From Pirellulales bacterium (lineage in GTDB: Bacteria; Planctomycetota; Planctomycetia; Pirellulales; JANQPP01), in NCBI GenBank assembly GCA_028289405.1, contig JANQPP010000156.1, forward strand, positions 1 through 32,454: a stretch of DNA of 32,454 nucleotides. Direction: 5' to 3'. A model generated the notes under the pieces. The model was not told where the DNA came from, ran no database searches, and saw nothing but the letters and a program-made list of their open reading frames with translations. Shown here piece by piece: positions 16,271 to 25,227 of this stretch (within the stretch, counting starts at the first letter, position 1; each line of letters starts with the position of its first letter). The position numbers were made by a program, and so were the translations under genes.

Positions 16271-17668
16271 ATGTCCCACGACCATCACCTACGTGTTTAC
16301 GATTCGATGCTGGGCCTCTTGTCCAGCGCGGAAAACCCCACACCGCTGGTGCGTCTGAATAAGGTCGTGCCGTTTCAGCATACGCAGGTCTACGCCAAGC
16401 TGGAGTGGTACAACCCGTTTGGCGCGGTGAAGGACCGAGTCGCCGAGAATCTGATTCGAGACGCGGAAGAGCGGGGCCTGCTCCAACCTGGCAAGCGGCT
16501 CGTGGAGGCGACCTCCGGCAACACGGGCATCGGCCTGGTGATGATCGGCAACGCCAAGGGGTATCCCCTGCGGACTCCGCTTTCCGATCAGATCCCCTTG
16601 GAAAAGCGGACCGTGCTGCGGTTTTTGGGCACGGAAGTCATCGAGCTGGATGACTCGCTTTGCCCCGCGCCGGGAGCGCCGGAGGGCGCCATCGCCGAAG
16701 CCCGCCGCACCGCCGAGAACGAGGATGATTTTGAAATCCTCGATCAATATGTGAACGAAGCCAACCCCAGTGCCCATTATCGTACGACCGGTCCGGAAAT
16801 CTGGCGGCAAACGGGGGGCAAAATCACGCACTTCGTGGCCGGACTCGGCACGTGCGGCACCATCACGGGCACAGGCCGCTTCTTGAAGGAACAAAACCCG
16901 AATATCAAGGTACTGGGTGTCTGCCCCGAGGAGGGACACGATATACCGGGCGTCCGCAGCCAGCGCCAGTTGCAGCAGACGAAGCTCTATCGTCCCGATG
17001 AGTACGACGGTGAGGTCGAGGTCAATAACCGTGAGGCGTACGACTTATGCCTGCGGCTCAACCGTGAGGAGTGCATCATCGCGGGCCCCAGTTCCGGCAT
17101 GAATCTGGCGGGCGCGTTGAAAATGGTGCCCGACGAGCCAGGAGCCGTGGCGGTCGTGATCTTCTGCGACAATGTGTTCAAATACGCCTCGTCGGTCGTA
17201 CGGCATTTTCCCGAGTTGGCACCCGCGACCGAAGACAACGGCGAGAATTCCGGTCCCAGCAAGAACGACTTGCTGATGGCGGAGATGATCGAAAACCTCA
17301 AGAATCCGCATGACACAGTGCGGGTGAAGGATCTCCATGAGCAGCTTCAAGAGGACTCCAAGCCGCTCGTGATCGACATTCGCTCGGAAGAGATGTTCGA
17401 GGAGTCCCACATCCCTGGCTCGGTGAATATCCCGCAGGACGATTTGGGCCGCCGGGCGGGCGAATTGCCGGAAGACCGTCACGCCCCGATTATTACGGTC
17501 TGCAACATCGGCAAGTTCTCGAAGCACGCCACGCTCTACCTCAAATCGAAGGGCTATCGCGACGTCCGCAGCGCGAAAGGCGGGCTAAACGAGTGGGTCC
17601 GCAAAGGCTTTCCCACGGTCTCTTCGCAACTGGAACCGACCACATCGCCGGCGCCGCTCGAAGAATAA
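16271..17668 (+). CDS. CysM-like cysteine synthase fused to a rhodanese domain
   Basis: A 465-residue fusion. Residues 10-315 are a fold-type II PLP enzyme: Lys54 in NPFGAVKDR should bind PLP, TSGNTG (81-86) is the substrate loop, and GLGTCGTITGTG (191-202) is the phosphate-binding loop. THFVAGLGT followed by GTGRFL recalls CysM enzymes more than classical CysK. Residues 345-450 are a rhodanese domain (VIDIRSEEMFEESHIPGSVNIP) with a likely active-site Cys411 in CNIGKFS. The enzyme would make cysteine from an activated serine; the fused rhodanese could deliver sulfur as a persulfide, which is inference. It is divergent from the sulfite reductase, whose sulfide product would feed it. A cystathionine beta-synthase role is the main alternative. 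Confidence 0.88.
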   Translation: MSHDHHLRVYDSMLGLLSSAENPTPLVRLNKVVPFQHTQVYAKLEWYNPFGAVKDRVAENLIRDAEERGLLQPGKRLVEATSGNTGIGLVMIGNAKGYPLRTPLSDQIPLEKRTVLRFLGTEVIELDDSLCPAPGAPEGAIAEARRTAENEDDFEILDQYVNEANPSAHYRTTGPEIWRQTGGKITHFVAGLGTCGTITGTGRFLKEQNPNIKVLGVCPEEGHDIPGVRSQRQLQQTKLYRPDEYDGEVEVNNREAYDLCLRLNREECIIAGPSSGMNLAGALKMVPDEPGAVAVVIFCDNVFKYASSVVRHFPELAPATEDNGENSGPSKNDLLMAEMIENLKNPHDTVRVKDLHEQLQEDSKPLVIDIRSEEMFEESHIPGSVNIPQDDLGRRAGELPEDRHAPIITVCNIGKFSKHATLYLKSKGYRDVRSAKGGLNEWVRKGFPTVSSQLEPTTSPAPLEE

Positions 17669-18012
17669 GCCTCGTGCTCTATCGAGACTTGCCACGAGCA
17701 ATTCAAAATCGATCGTACCTAGGCGAAACGTACACTTGTTCTCCCCGAAATCGAATTCGGACAAGTCCGGACTTCCGTATTTCTTGTGCTGGCTTGTGCC
17801 AAAGATTAGACTGATCGGGCAGAAGGGGGCTAACTCACAAATCCTGCCGCGCTATCCACGCCCCACTCAAAATCCAGCCATTTACCTTCTGTTTATTTGC
17901 CGCCTGCCCGCGTCTCGCGAACTACTCAGAGACATCCGTACCGGTCGCGGAGACTTTCGGCCCGGTAGCCCAGATTGAAACAACCTTCCTCGAAACGACC
18001 ACGGATTGAGGT
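17669..18012. other. 344-base intergenic region with small palindromes
   Basis: No gene is supported here. It contains CCGAA/TTCGG arms at 17745-17760 and a perfect 12-base palindrome AAGTCCGGACTT at 17763-17774. Neither is followed by a T tract, so neither is a typical terminator; a protein-binding site upstream of the PPC gene is possible. A poor promoter-like pair (TTGTGC, 17 bases, TAGACT) starts near 17788. Confidence 0.4.
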
Positions 18013-20340
18013 ATGAACCGTCAGGTTTTGTTCCTGCTGTCCTGCAATGTGGCTCTGCTTGCACGAGCGGCGGTTGCCGCTCCGCCAGAGGTTCAGCGAG
18101 TGAGCCCAGCCGCTTTGATGCCCGGCCAAGCCGTGGAAGTCACATTCCACGGTGCGGGGTTGAGTGATGTCACGCAGCTGTGGACAAGTTGGCCGTTGGA
18201 AGCGGAGCAGGTTCAGGCAGCAGGCGCCTCGCAGGAAGAACAAGAAAAGCAGGCGACGTTCCGCATTCAAATTCCGGCCACGCGCCAGGTTGGCAACTTG
18301 GGTGCCAGAGTCGTAACCCAGGAAGGGGTTTCCAACCTGGCCTTGCTCGTGGTGGATACTTTGCCGCTCGTGACCCAAGCAGAGCCGAACCACTCACCGG
18401 AGACCGCGCAATCGGTATCCTTCCCCGCGGTGGTGGAAGGACATTGTTCCCAGCGCCAACATGACTATTACCGGATCGAGGCCACGCCCGGCCAGACGAT
18501 TTCGCTAGAGGCCGTGGCTCGGCGCATCGGGTCTCCCTTGGATCCCGTGTTACGCATTCTCAATACGGAGGGGCGGGAAGTCGCCTTCGCCGATGATGTA
18601 GAGGGCCTGGGGCCTGATTGCCGGTTGCGCCACACCTTCGACAAGGCGGGAAGCTACCTGCTGGAGATTCATGACATCCGCTACGAAGGCGGAGCCAACC
18701 ATCGCTACGCGCTACGCATCGGCGACTTTCCCTTGGTTTCCACCCCCTTCCCCTTGGGAGTGCGGCGAGGAACGACGTCGGAAGTGGAATTCCACATGGA
18801 GGATGCCCAGCAAATCCCTACCGCGCGCATCGAAATACCGGCGGATACCCAGGCCACCTATCAATCCATCGCCGCCTCCTATCCGACGGGCCAAGGGCTG
18901 ACGGCGACTCGCGTGGCCCTTGGCGACTTGCCCGAATATGTCGAACTGGAACCGAACCAGGATTTTGAGCAGGCCGTGGAATTCGCGCCGCCCGCCATGC
19001 TGAATGGACGCTTCGATCAAGAAAAAGACCGCGACTGCTTTCGCTTCAACGCGAAGTCCGGTCAGCAATGGCGTTTCGTGGGCATGACCCGGCGGTTCGG
19101 CTCGCCAGCGGATCTTTTCCTGCGTCTTTATGACAGCAACGGAAAACTGCTCAAGGAAGTGGAAGATACCGGGTCGGAGGAGGGTCAACTCGAATACAAA
19201 TTCGGCGCGGACGGTACATATTGCCTGGCGGTGGAAGACTTGCATTGGCGGGGTGGAGCCCAATTGGCGTATCGAGTACGTGTCGAGCAGGGTGGCCCCC
19301 GGCTGCGTCTGACCACGGACACGGACCGCCTCTCCGTGCCACAAGGCGGAATCGCCGTGATCCACGTGAATGCCGAGCGGGAGGGCTTCCAAGAAGAGAT
19401 CAAATTGACTCCTCAAGGGCTGCCTGCGGGCTCGGCAATCCTTTCAGGCGACGTATTGGCTGCCAACGTCAAAGAGTCGGACCTTCGTATTCGGCTTCCC
19501 CAGGATTTGGAATCTGGCTCCTGTTTTTCCGTGGCCATCCAAGGCTCGGCCCAGGTGCCAGGCCCGGCGGAGGGCACGACTCGCGCGATCACGGCCACGG
19601 CCAGCTCGGCGGTGCCGGTGCGGGAAAGCCTCTCGGGCTTACGCTATCCTCCGCCTGATTTGACCTCGCACGTGATGCTGGGCATCACGCCGGAATGGGG
19701 GCCTTTCTTCGAAGTGGCCGCGCCGGAAAAGACCGTGCTCTATCCGCGATTAGTGGGCCAAGCCTCCTTGGAAGTGAAGGTGACTCGCAGCCAGGGCTTC
19801 CAGGATCCCGTCACGTTGGAACTCTCCGGCTTGCCTGAAGGAGTGGAAGTCTCGGGCGGGTCGGTCGCCAAGGGCCAGGAAACGGCCACTTTGCAACTCC
19901 AGGGTCCTGGACTACTTGCCGAGGGGGAATATCCTCTCCGGCTCAAGGCCCGGGGAACGTACAAGCATCAGCCGCAGGATGTGGAAATCGGTGGCCTCGT
20001 GTTCAAGATCGTCAAACCCTTGAAGGTCGTCTCGGCCCAGCCGAACGGACCGCTGACTTCCGGGGGCACCCAGGCCATCAAAATTCATCTCGTGCGGCAC
20101 GGTGACCAACCTTGTGACGCGCGTGTGGAGGTGCTTGGGCTACCCCCAGTCGTGGAAGTTTCTCCCACGACCGTGACACTAGACAACACACAGAACGAAC
20201 TTGAATTGGAACTGCGGGCCACGCCGGAAGCGTATGCGGGAAGCATTCCAGGCATCACCGTGGCGGTCGAAGCCGAGATTGCGGGAAAGATTGTGCGGGC
20301 ACGTAGCCAGCCATTCGAATTGGAAGTGCGATTGCCGTGA
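18013..20340 (+). CDS. Secreted protein with two PPC (pre-peptidase C-terminal) domains
   Basis: A 775-residue exported protein with a signal peptide (hydrophobic residues 4-22, cleavage probably after VAA). An IPT/TIG-like segment follows (VQRVSPAALMPGQAVEVTF). Two PPC beta-sandwich domains come next, about residues 120-235 (AEPNHSPETAQSV, DYYRIEATPGQTISLEA) and 310-430 (LEPNQDFEQAVEF, DCFRFNAKSGQQWRFVG). The C-terminal 330 residues hold further beta-rich repeats (TVLYPRLVGQASLEVKVTRS). No protease or other catalytic domain is visible, so a binding or structural role is more likely. It ends 43 bases before the DUF1549/DUF1553 gene and is probably co-transcribed with it, a pairing common in Planctomycetes. 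Confidence 0.85.
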   Translation: MNRQVLFLLSCNVALLARAAVAAPPEVQRVSPAALMPGQAVEVTFHGAGLSDVTQLWTSWPLEAEQVQAAGASQEEQEKQATFRIQIPATRQVGNLGARVVTQEGVSNLALLVVDTLPLVTQAEPNHSPETAQSVSFPAVVEGHCSQRQHDYYRIEATPGQTISLEAVARRIGSPLDPVLRILNTEGREVAFADDVEGLGPDCRLRHTFDKAGSYLLEIHDIRYEGGANHRYALRIGDFPLVSTPFPLGVRRGTTSEVEFHMEDAQQIPTARIEIPADTQATYQSIAASYPTGQGLTATRVALGDLPEYVELEPNQDFEQAVEFAPPAMLNGRFDQEKDRDCFRFNAKSGQQWRFVGMTRRFGSPADLFLRLYDSNGKLLKEVEDTGSEEGQLEYKFGADGTYCLAVEDLHWRGGAQLAYRVRVEQGGPRLRLTTDTDRLSVPQGGIAVIHVNAEREGFQEEIKLTPQGLPAGSAILSGDVLAANVKESDLRIRLPQDLESGSCFSVAIQGSAQVPGPAEGTTRAITATASSAVPVRESLSGLRYPPPDLTSHVMLGITPEWGPFFEVAAPEKTVLYPRLVGQASLEVKVTRSQGFQDPVTLELSGLPEGVEVSGGSVAKGQETATLQLQGPGLLAEGEYPLRLKARGTYKHQPQDVEIGGLVFKIVKPLKVVSAQPNGPLTSGGTQAIKIHLVRHGDQPCDARVEVLGLPPVVEVSPTTVTLDNTQNELELELRATPEAYAGSIPGITVAVEAEIAGKIVRARSQPFELEVRLP

Positions 20341-20369
20341 GACGGCACAAGGGCCAGACGATTTATGTA

Positions 20370-20374
20370 GGGAG
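20370..20374 (+). promoter_or_regulatory. Shine-Dalgarno site for the 20384 start
   Basis: GGGAG lies nine bases before ATG 20384. The same frame is open back to 20201, inside the preceding gene, but only the 20384 start is directly followed by a signal-peptide-like segment. Confidence 0.6.
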
Positions 20375-20383
20375 ACATGCCTA

Positions 20384-22885
20384 ATGAACGCTCCACATGC
20401 GCCGCGAACCGGATGGCGTACGTATCTTTTCTACGCGTTGGCGGCCTGCCTGCTTGGTCAATCCTCCTTCGCGAAGGAAGCAGACACGCCGGTCGACGCG
20501 GCGAATCCGACCGAGATGAAATTGCCGGGTGAACTGCAACGCATCGAGGTGTTTCCCCAGCAGTTCCAGTTGAAAAGCTCCCGCCAAACGTTGCGTCCCA
20601 TCGTGACGGGCCATTTACAAGATGGCACGGTGGTTGACGTAACACCCTTCACTGAATTCGTAAGTGGATCGCCCGATCTGCTGGCGGTGGAGAATTCGAC
20701 GCTTCGCCCGTTGGGTAATGGCCAAGTCGAAGTGACGGCCCGCGTTGCCGGACGCGAGGATCAGATTTCTTTGAATGTTTCCGGCCAGGACCAGGCCGAA
20801 CGCGTTTCATTCCAGTATGAAACCCTCGTCGCGCTCTCCAAGCAGGGATGCAATTCGGGGGCCTGCCACGGTTCACCGAGCGGCAAAGGGGGGTTTCGGC
20901 TTTCGCTCCGTGCCTACGATCCTGAGTTGGACAAAGAAACTTTGATCCGCGAAGAATTCAATCGGCGCGTCAATCTCCATGAGCCGGAGAAAAGCCTCCT
21001 ACTGCGGAAGCCGTTGACGCTTGTTTCCCATGGTGGTGGCCGGCAACTGCGTGAAGCGGATCCCGCCTACGAACTGTTGCGTAACTGGATCGCGGAAGGC
21101 TGTCAGCTCGATCCGCCGGACATGCCCCAATGTCTGCGGATCGAAGTTTATCCCAGCCGCCGCGTGCTCCAGCTTCCCGCCAGGCAGCGGCTGCTCGTGC
21201 TCGCGCATTTCTCCGACGGCACCTCGCGGGACATCACGCCGCTCGCCGTGTATTCCAGTTCCGACGAGGGGGTGGCCACGGTGACGTCGGAGGGGCACGT
21301 GCAAGGAGCACAAAAAGGGGAAACGGCGATCCTCGTCCGCTACCTCGAACACATGGCGACTTCCCGCCTGACGTTGCTGGAGGAGACGGAAGGTTTTGAA
21401 TGGCCTCATCCTCCGGCCCACAATTACGTGGATGAACTGGTGTTCGCCAAATTGCGGCAGTTGCAGATTCCTCCTTCGGTGCTCTGCCGAGACGACGAAT
21501 TCTTGCGGCGAATCTATTTGGATGTCTTGGGCGTGTTGCCCACAGCGGAGGAGGCCCGCCAATTCCTGGCCGATGAAGATTCCGATAAGCGGAACCGCGT
21601 CATTGATCGTGTGCTGGAGCGACCCGAGTACGCTTCGCTATGGGCCATGCGCTGGGGGGACCTGCTCCGGCTGAATGAAAAGGAAATGGGACCGCGCGGC
21701 GTGCCCAAATTCCACCGCTGGCTGGAAGCGGCCTTCCGGGACAATATGCCCTACGATGAATTCGCCGGCACGTTGCTCGTGTCAGAAGGGGATGTTTCCC
21801 AAAACCCGTCCGCGAATTATTACCGCGCGTTGAGCGACGCGAATGAGTGTGCGGAGACCACCGCGCAGGTCTTCCTGGGCATCCGCATTCAATGCGCCAA
21901 ATGCCACAATCATCCCTTCGAACGCTGGACGCAGGACAACTATTACGGGATCGGCGCCTTCTTCAACCGTGTCCGCCGCAAAACGGCCAAGGCCAACAAT
22001 GAATTCGTGGTCTGGGTCGCCCGGAGCGGAGAGGTCACGCAGCCGCGAACGGGCCAGACCATGGCGCCATGGCTGCCGCTGGCGGGAGAGGCTGAAATCG
22101 GGCCCGAAGGGGACCGGCGGGACGCCCTCATCGAATGGTTGGGCCAGCCGGACAATCCCTTCTTCGCCAAGGCGGAAGTGAACCGCATGTGGGGCTATCT
22201 GTTCGGGCGGGGCCTCGTGGATCCTGTTGATGATTTTCGGGATTCGAATCCGCCGGCGCACGAAGAACTGTTGGAAGCGCTTGCTCGGGAGTTCGTGGCA
22301 AGCGGGTTCGACCGCAAGCATATTTTACGAACGATCTTGCGGAGTCGGACTTACCAGCTCAGCTACGAAACAAACTCACTCAACGCCTCGGACGAGAAAT
22401 ATTTCTCCCACGCGCGGCCCCGGCTGTTGGGGGCCGAGCCGCTGCTCGATGCCGTCTGCCAAGTCACCGGTGTCGGCGAGTCGTATGGGCTACTTCCCGA
22501 GGGGACCCGGGCCACGGAATTGCCCGCCCCGCACGGCGAACATGAGTTTCTCAAAGTGTTTGGCCAGCCTGCCCGGGAGACCGCGTGCCAGTGCGAGCGG
22601 TCGAGTGAATCGAACCTTTCACAAGCGCTGCAGATGATCAATGGGCCGGTGGTCCATCGCAAGTTGATTCACGAGAACAACCGGATTCGCGGGTTGATGA
22701 AATCCGCATCCAGCGATGAACGAATCCTGGAGGAGTTGTTTCTCACCGCTTTTGCCCGCCAGCCCACGCCGGCGGAAACGAAGATCGCCTTGGCTCATCT
22801 GCACGAGGCGGAAAATCGGGAAACGGCCTGGGAAGACATCTGCTGGGGAATCCTCAACACGAAAGAATTTCTTTTTCAGCATTGA
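20384..22885 (+). CDS. DUF1549/DUF1553 (PSD1-type) planctomycete cytochrome-like protein with Ig-like domains
   Basis: An 834-residue exported protein with a hydrophobic signal segment at residues 12-30. Order of parts: a Big_2-like Ig domain (51-134); a Cys-His segment with Cys156, Cys161 and His162 (QGCNSGACHGS, spacing CX4CH, not the usual CX2CH); a second Ig-like domain (250-332); DUF1549 (346-525), with YLDVLGVLPTAEEARQFL and the motif CAKCH at 504-508; then DUF1553 (about 575-830), with NRMWGYLFGRGLVDPVDDF. The family is widespread and poorly characterised in Planctomycetes and is thought to be envelope-located, possibly in polysaccharide degradation. Only CAKCH fits a classical c-type heme site. 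Its usual DUF1501 neighbour is missing; a convergent glycosyltransferase gene overlaps its last 32 bases. Confidence 0.92.
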   Translation: MNAPHAPRTGWRTYLFYALAACLLGQSSFAKEADTPVDAANPTEMKLPGELQRIEVFPQQFQLKSSRQTLRPIVTGHLQDGTVVDVTPFTEFVSGSPDLLAVENSTLRPLGNGQVEVTARVAGREDQISLNVSGQDQAERVSFQYETLVALSKQGCNSGACHGSPSGKGGFRLSLRAYDPELDKETLIREEFNRRVNLHEPEKSLLLRKPLTLVSHGGGRQLREADPAYELLRNWIAEGCQLDPPDMPQCLRIEVYPSRRVLQLPARQRLLVLAHFSDGTSRDITPLAVYSSSDEGVATVTSEGHVQGAQKGETAILVRYLEHMATSRLTLLEETEGFEWPHPPAHNYVDELVFAKLRQLQIPPSVLCRDDEFLRRIYLDVLGVLPTAEEARQFLADEDSDKRNRVIDRVLERPEYASLWAMRWGDLLRLNEKEMGPRGVPKFHRWLEAAFRDNMPYDEFAGTLLVSEGDVSQNPSANYYRALSDANECAETTAQVFLGIRIQCAKCHNHPFERWTQDNYYGIGAFFNRVRRKTAKANNEFVVWVARSGEVTQPRTGQTMAPWLPLAGEAEIGPEGDRRDALIEWLGQPDNPFFAKAEVNRMWGYLFGRGLVDPVDDFRDSNPPAHEELLEALAREFVASGFDRKHILRTILRSRTYQLSYETNSLNASDEKYFSHARPRLLGAEPLLDAVCQVTGVGESYGLLPEGTRATELPAPHGEHEFLKVFGQPARETACQCERSSESNLSQALQMINGPVVHRKLIHENNRIRGLMKSASSDERILEELFLTAFARQPTPAETKIALAHLHEAENRETAWEDICWGILNTKEFLFQH

Positions 22886-24095
22886 GCGGCGTTTGCGAAA
22901 AGTCCCCCTCCATGAGGCGAGCCAGCTTTCCCGCTTCCGTGAGTGCGTCATGCCGCTCGGCTACTTGCCGGGCACCGTTTTCGCCCATGGCCTGAAGCTG
23001 GTCGGTCGGCATGGCGAGCGCTTCTGTTAGCGCTTCCACGAGAGCCGGCACGTCCCCCGCCGGCACAAGCCAGCCCGATTCCCCTGGCCGCACCAGTTCG
23101 GGAATGCCTGCGATGTAGGTGCTGATGGCGGGCCGCCGCAAGGCCAGCGCTTCCATCAACACCACGGGCAGGCCCTCCGCGAAACTCGGTAGCACCATGC
23201 ACCGTGCTTCCAGCAGATGCTTGCGAACCTCCTCGGCGGAGCACCAGCCGGTGATGGTGACATGATTCTCCAAGCCGTGAGCGCGGATACATTGCTCCAC
23301 TTCGGGCCGCATCGGTCCATCCCCCACGAGAACCAATTGCAGGTTCTCGCCCGCCTGAACACATTGAGCCACCGCCTGCACGAGGAGCAGTTGCCCTTTT
23401 TGCTCGCAAAGCCGTCCCACGCAGACCAAACGCGCTGTATCGGCGACCTCCACCGGCTCGGCGTGAAGAAAGTGAGCGTCGAGGCCGCAATGCACGATGT
23501 GGATTTTTTGCCAATCCTCGAAGCAGCTCCAGCGGTAGATTTGGCTGCGGCCAAATTCGCTAATGGCCACCACAAACGCAGCCTGCCGAATTTTTTCGGG
23601 AAGTCCCAGCGCTTGCGGGGCGTCGAATTCCTCGGGGCCATGCACGGTAAAACTGTAGGGAGGGCCGCCCAATTGATGGACCAAAAGTGCCACGCAAGCC
23701 GCATTCGTGCCGAAGTGGGCGTGGATGTGTTCCGCGCGATCCTCGGCCAACCATTCTTTTAACAAGCATGCTTCGGCGACATAAATGAAATGCCGCAGGA
23801 CTCCGCGATGGGATTGTCGCCCCAGCCTCCACGCCGTCCGGCAGGCGTCGAAAAATCTCTTGGGGTTTCCAAATGCTTGCCGCGCGACGGACCACAACAG
23901 CCGCGCCGGTTTGTCCAGGACCACTCGGGTACGCTCCGCCTCCTCACGATCACACGGATCGACCAATTCCTCGGCGCAGCGGCGAACCGTGAACCGTGAC
24001 ACCTGCCAGCCGAGAGATTCCAAGGCTTCGATCTCGCGGCGAATAAAGGTGTGGCTCACCTTGGGGTATTGATTGACAAGGTAGGCGACGCGCAT
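22854..24095 (-). CDS. GT4-family glycosyltransferase
   Basis: A 413-residue GT-B fold glycosyltransferase like those in colanic acid and exopolysaccharide clusters. The N-terminal half begins MRVAYLVNQYPKVSHTFIRR and includes HIHAHFGTNAA. The C-terminal nucleotide-sugar domain has VCVGRLCEQKGQLLL and the retaining-GT4 element SFAEGLPVVLMEALA with its two spaced glutamates. It would add a sugar to a lipid-linked intermediate on the cytoplasmic side; donor and acceptor cannot be told. It is the last of four same-strand polysaccharide genes, 101 bases after the GT2 gene, and its stop lies inside the 3' end of the convergent DUF1549 gene. Confidence 0.9.
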   Translation of the reverse strand: MRVAYLVNQYPKVSHTFIRREIEALESLGWQVSRFTVRRCAEELVDPCDREEAERTRVVLDKPARLLWSVARQAFGNPKRFFDACRTAWRLGRQSHRGVLRHFIYVAEACLLKEWLAEDRAEHIHAHFGTNAACVALLVHQLGGPPYSFTVHGPEEFDAPQALGLPEKIRQAAFVVAISEFGRSQIYRWSCFEDWQKIHIVHCGLDAHFLHAEPVEVADTARLVCVGRLCEQKGQLLLVQAVAQCVQAGENLQLVLVGDGPMRPEVEQCIRAHGLENHVTITGWCSAEEVRKHLLEARCMVLPSFAEGLPVVLMEALALRRPAISTYIAGIPELVRPGESGWLVPAGDVPALVEALTEALAMPTDQLQAMGENGARQVAERHDALTEAGKLARLMEGDFSQTPLNAEKEILSC

Positions 24096-24196
24096 GAATC
24101 CCCTTCATCGCTTTCCAATGAACTGGCCTGTTACTCGGAGTTACTTCGAACCATGGTGTGAAGCACAAGTTCCGTTTCACGTTGCTGCCGGGAAGC

Positions 24197-25225
24197 TCAG
24201 GCGTGCGTAACTTCCCGAGCTAAATTCTTTTGGGAGTCGGGGCCTTTGTACTCGATGATTTTCCCCTGGTGTCCGCGAGAACGATGGCTCCAGTACATGA
24301 TTTGGCCCACAAGCTGTGGCCATTTAATCAACACGCACGCAGCCGCGTACAGTAGCGAATCTTTCCGCGACATATTTCGAGTGCGGCCGTACCGATAGAC
24401 TCTCGCGGCGAGCAACGGATACACGGCCAATCCAAGCAGCCACCAGGCTCCCAGCCACCAGGCCGCGAGGGCAATTCCCAGGGGCATCGCGGCGGCCCAA
24501 AGCCAGATGCTTCGGGTCTCCCGCACCCAATGCCTTTGAGGACTGCTTCCGTGCAGCGCGGCTCCCTCCGCATAGGCGTAACCTGACCGCACGGAGCGTT
24601 TCCACCACTGCGAAAACCGGGTCATGTTGGCGTCATGGAGCGTCATTTCCGCGTCCATTCGGAGAATCTTCCAGCCGTTTCGCCGCAGACGCACACACAA
24701 TTCTGGCTCCTCGCCAGCGATCAGCGTTTCTCGAAAACCGCCTACTTGCTCGAACGCCGCGCGGCGCATCATGGCGTCCCCACCGCAGGCGAGCGCTTCC
24801 CCCACGGGCGTATCCCATTCCAGATCACATAGACGGTTGTATATCGTGGACTCTGGATACCGTTCCCGGCGGCGGCCACATACGACGGCAACTTCCGGAT
24901 AGTGTTCCAAATTCTCTGTTGCCTGCGGCCACCAGGCGGAGTCGACTTCACAATCTCCGTCGACAAACATCACGGAATCCACGTCGGGGCACGCTTCCAA
25001 GAGATGTTCAAATCCCGCGTTCCGCGCGCGGGCGGCGGTGAATCCCCGCGACGTGTCGAGTTCCACGACTTTGGCGCCCCGACGACGAGCCTCCTCGACG
25101 CTGCCATCACTGGAACCGGAGTCGACATACACCGTGGCCCGCGCATGGGGACAGACCGATTCCAGGCAGCGGATGAGCCGTGCTCCCTCGTTACGGCCAA
25201 TGATGACGGCTCCCACGTTTGGCAT
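24197..25225 (-). CDS. GT2-family glycosyltransferase with C-terminal membrane segments
   Basis: A 342-residue GT-A enzyme. The nucleotide-binding start is VGAVIIGRNEGARLIRCLES, followed by YVDSGSSDGSVEEA and the metal-binding FVDGDCE. GGFRETLIAGEEPELCVRLR carries the acidic catalytic-base region. Residues about 240-320 are hydrophobic (SIWLWAAAMPLGIALAAWWL and a further segment), tethering it to the membrane. It begins two bases after the stop of the acetyltransferase gene with a GGGGGAA ribosome site, so translation of the two is probably coupled. Sugar specificity is unknown. Confidence 0.9.
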   Translation of the reverse strand: MPNVGAVIIGRNEGARLIRCLESVCPHARATVYVDSGSSDGSVEEARRRGAKVVELDTSRGFTAARARNAGFEHLLEACPDVDSVMFVDGDCEVDSAWWPQATENLEHYPEVAVVCGRRRERYPESTIYNRLCDLEWDTPVGEALACGGDAMMRRAAFEQVGGFRETLIAGEEPELCVRLRRNGWKILRMDAEMTLHDANMTRFSQWWKRSVRSGYAYAEGAALHGSSPQRHWVRETRSIWLWAAAMPLGIALAAWWLGAWWLLGLAVYPLLAARVYRYGRTRNMSRKDSLLYAAACVLIKWPQLVGQIMYWSHRSRGHQGKIIEYKGPDSQKNLAREVTHA

Positions 25226-25227
25226 GC

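Noticed and set aside
17745..17760. CCGAA/TTCGG inverted repeat as terminator of the cysteine synthase gene
   Set aside because: Short stem, no T tract, and about 80 bases past the stop.
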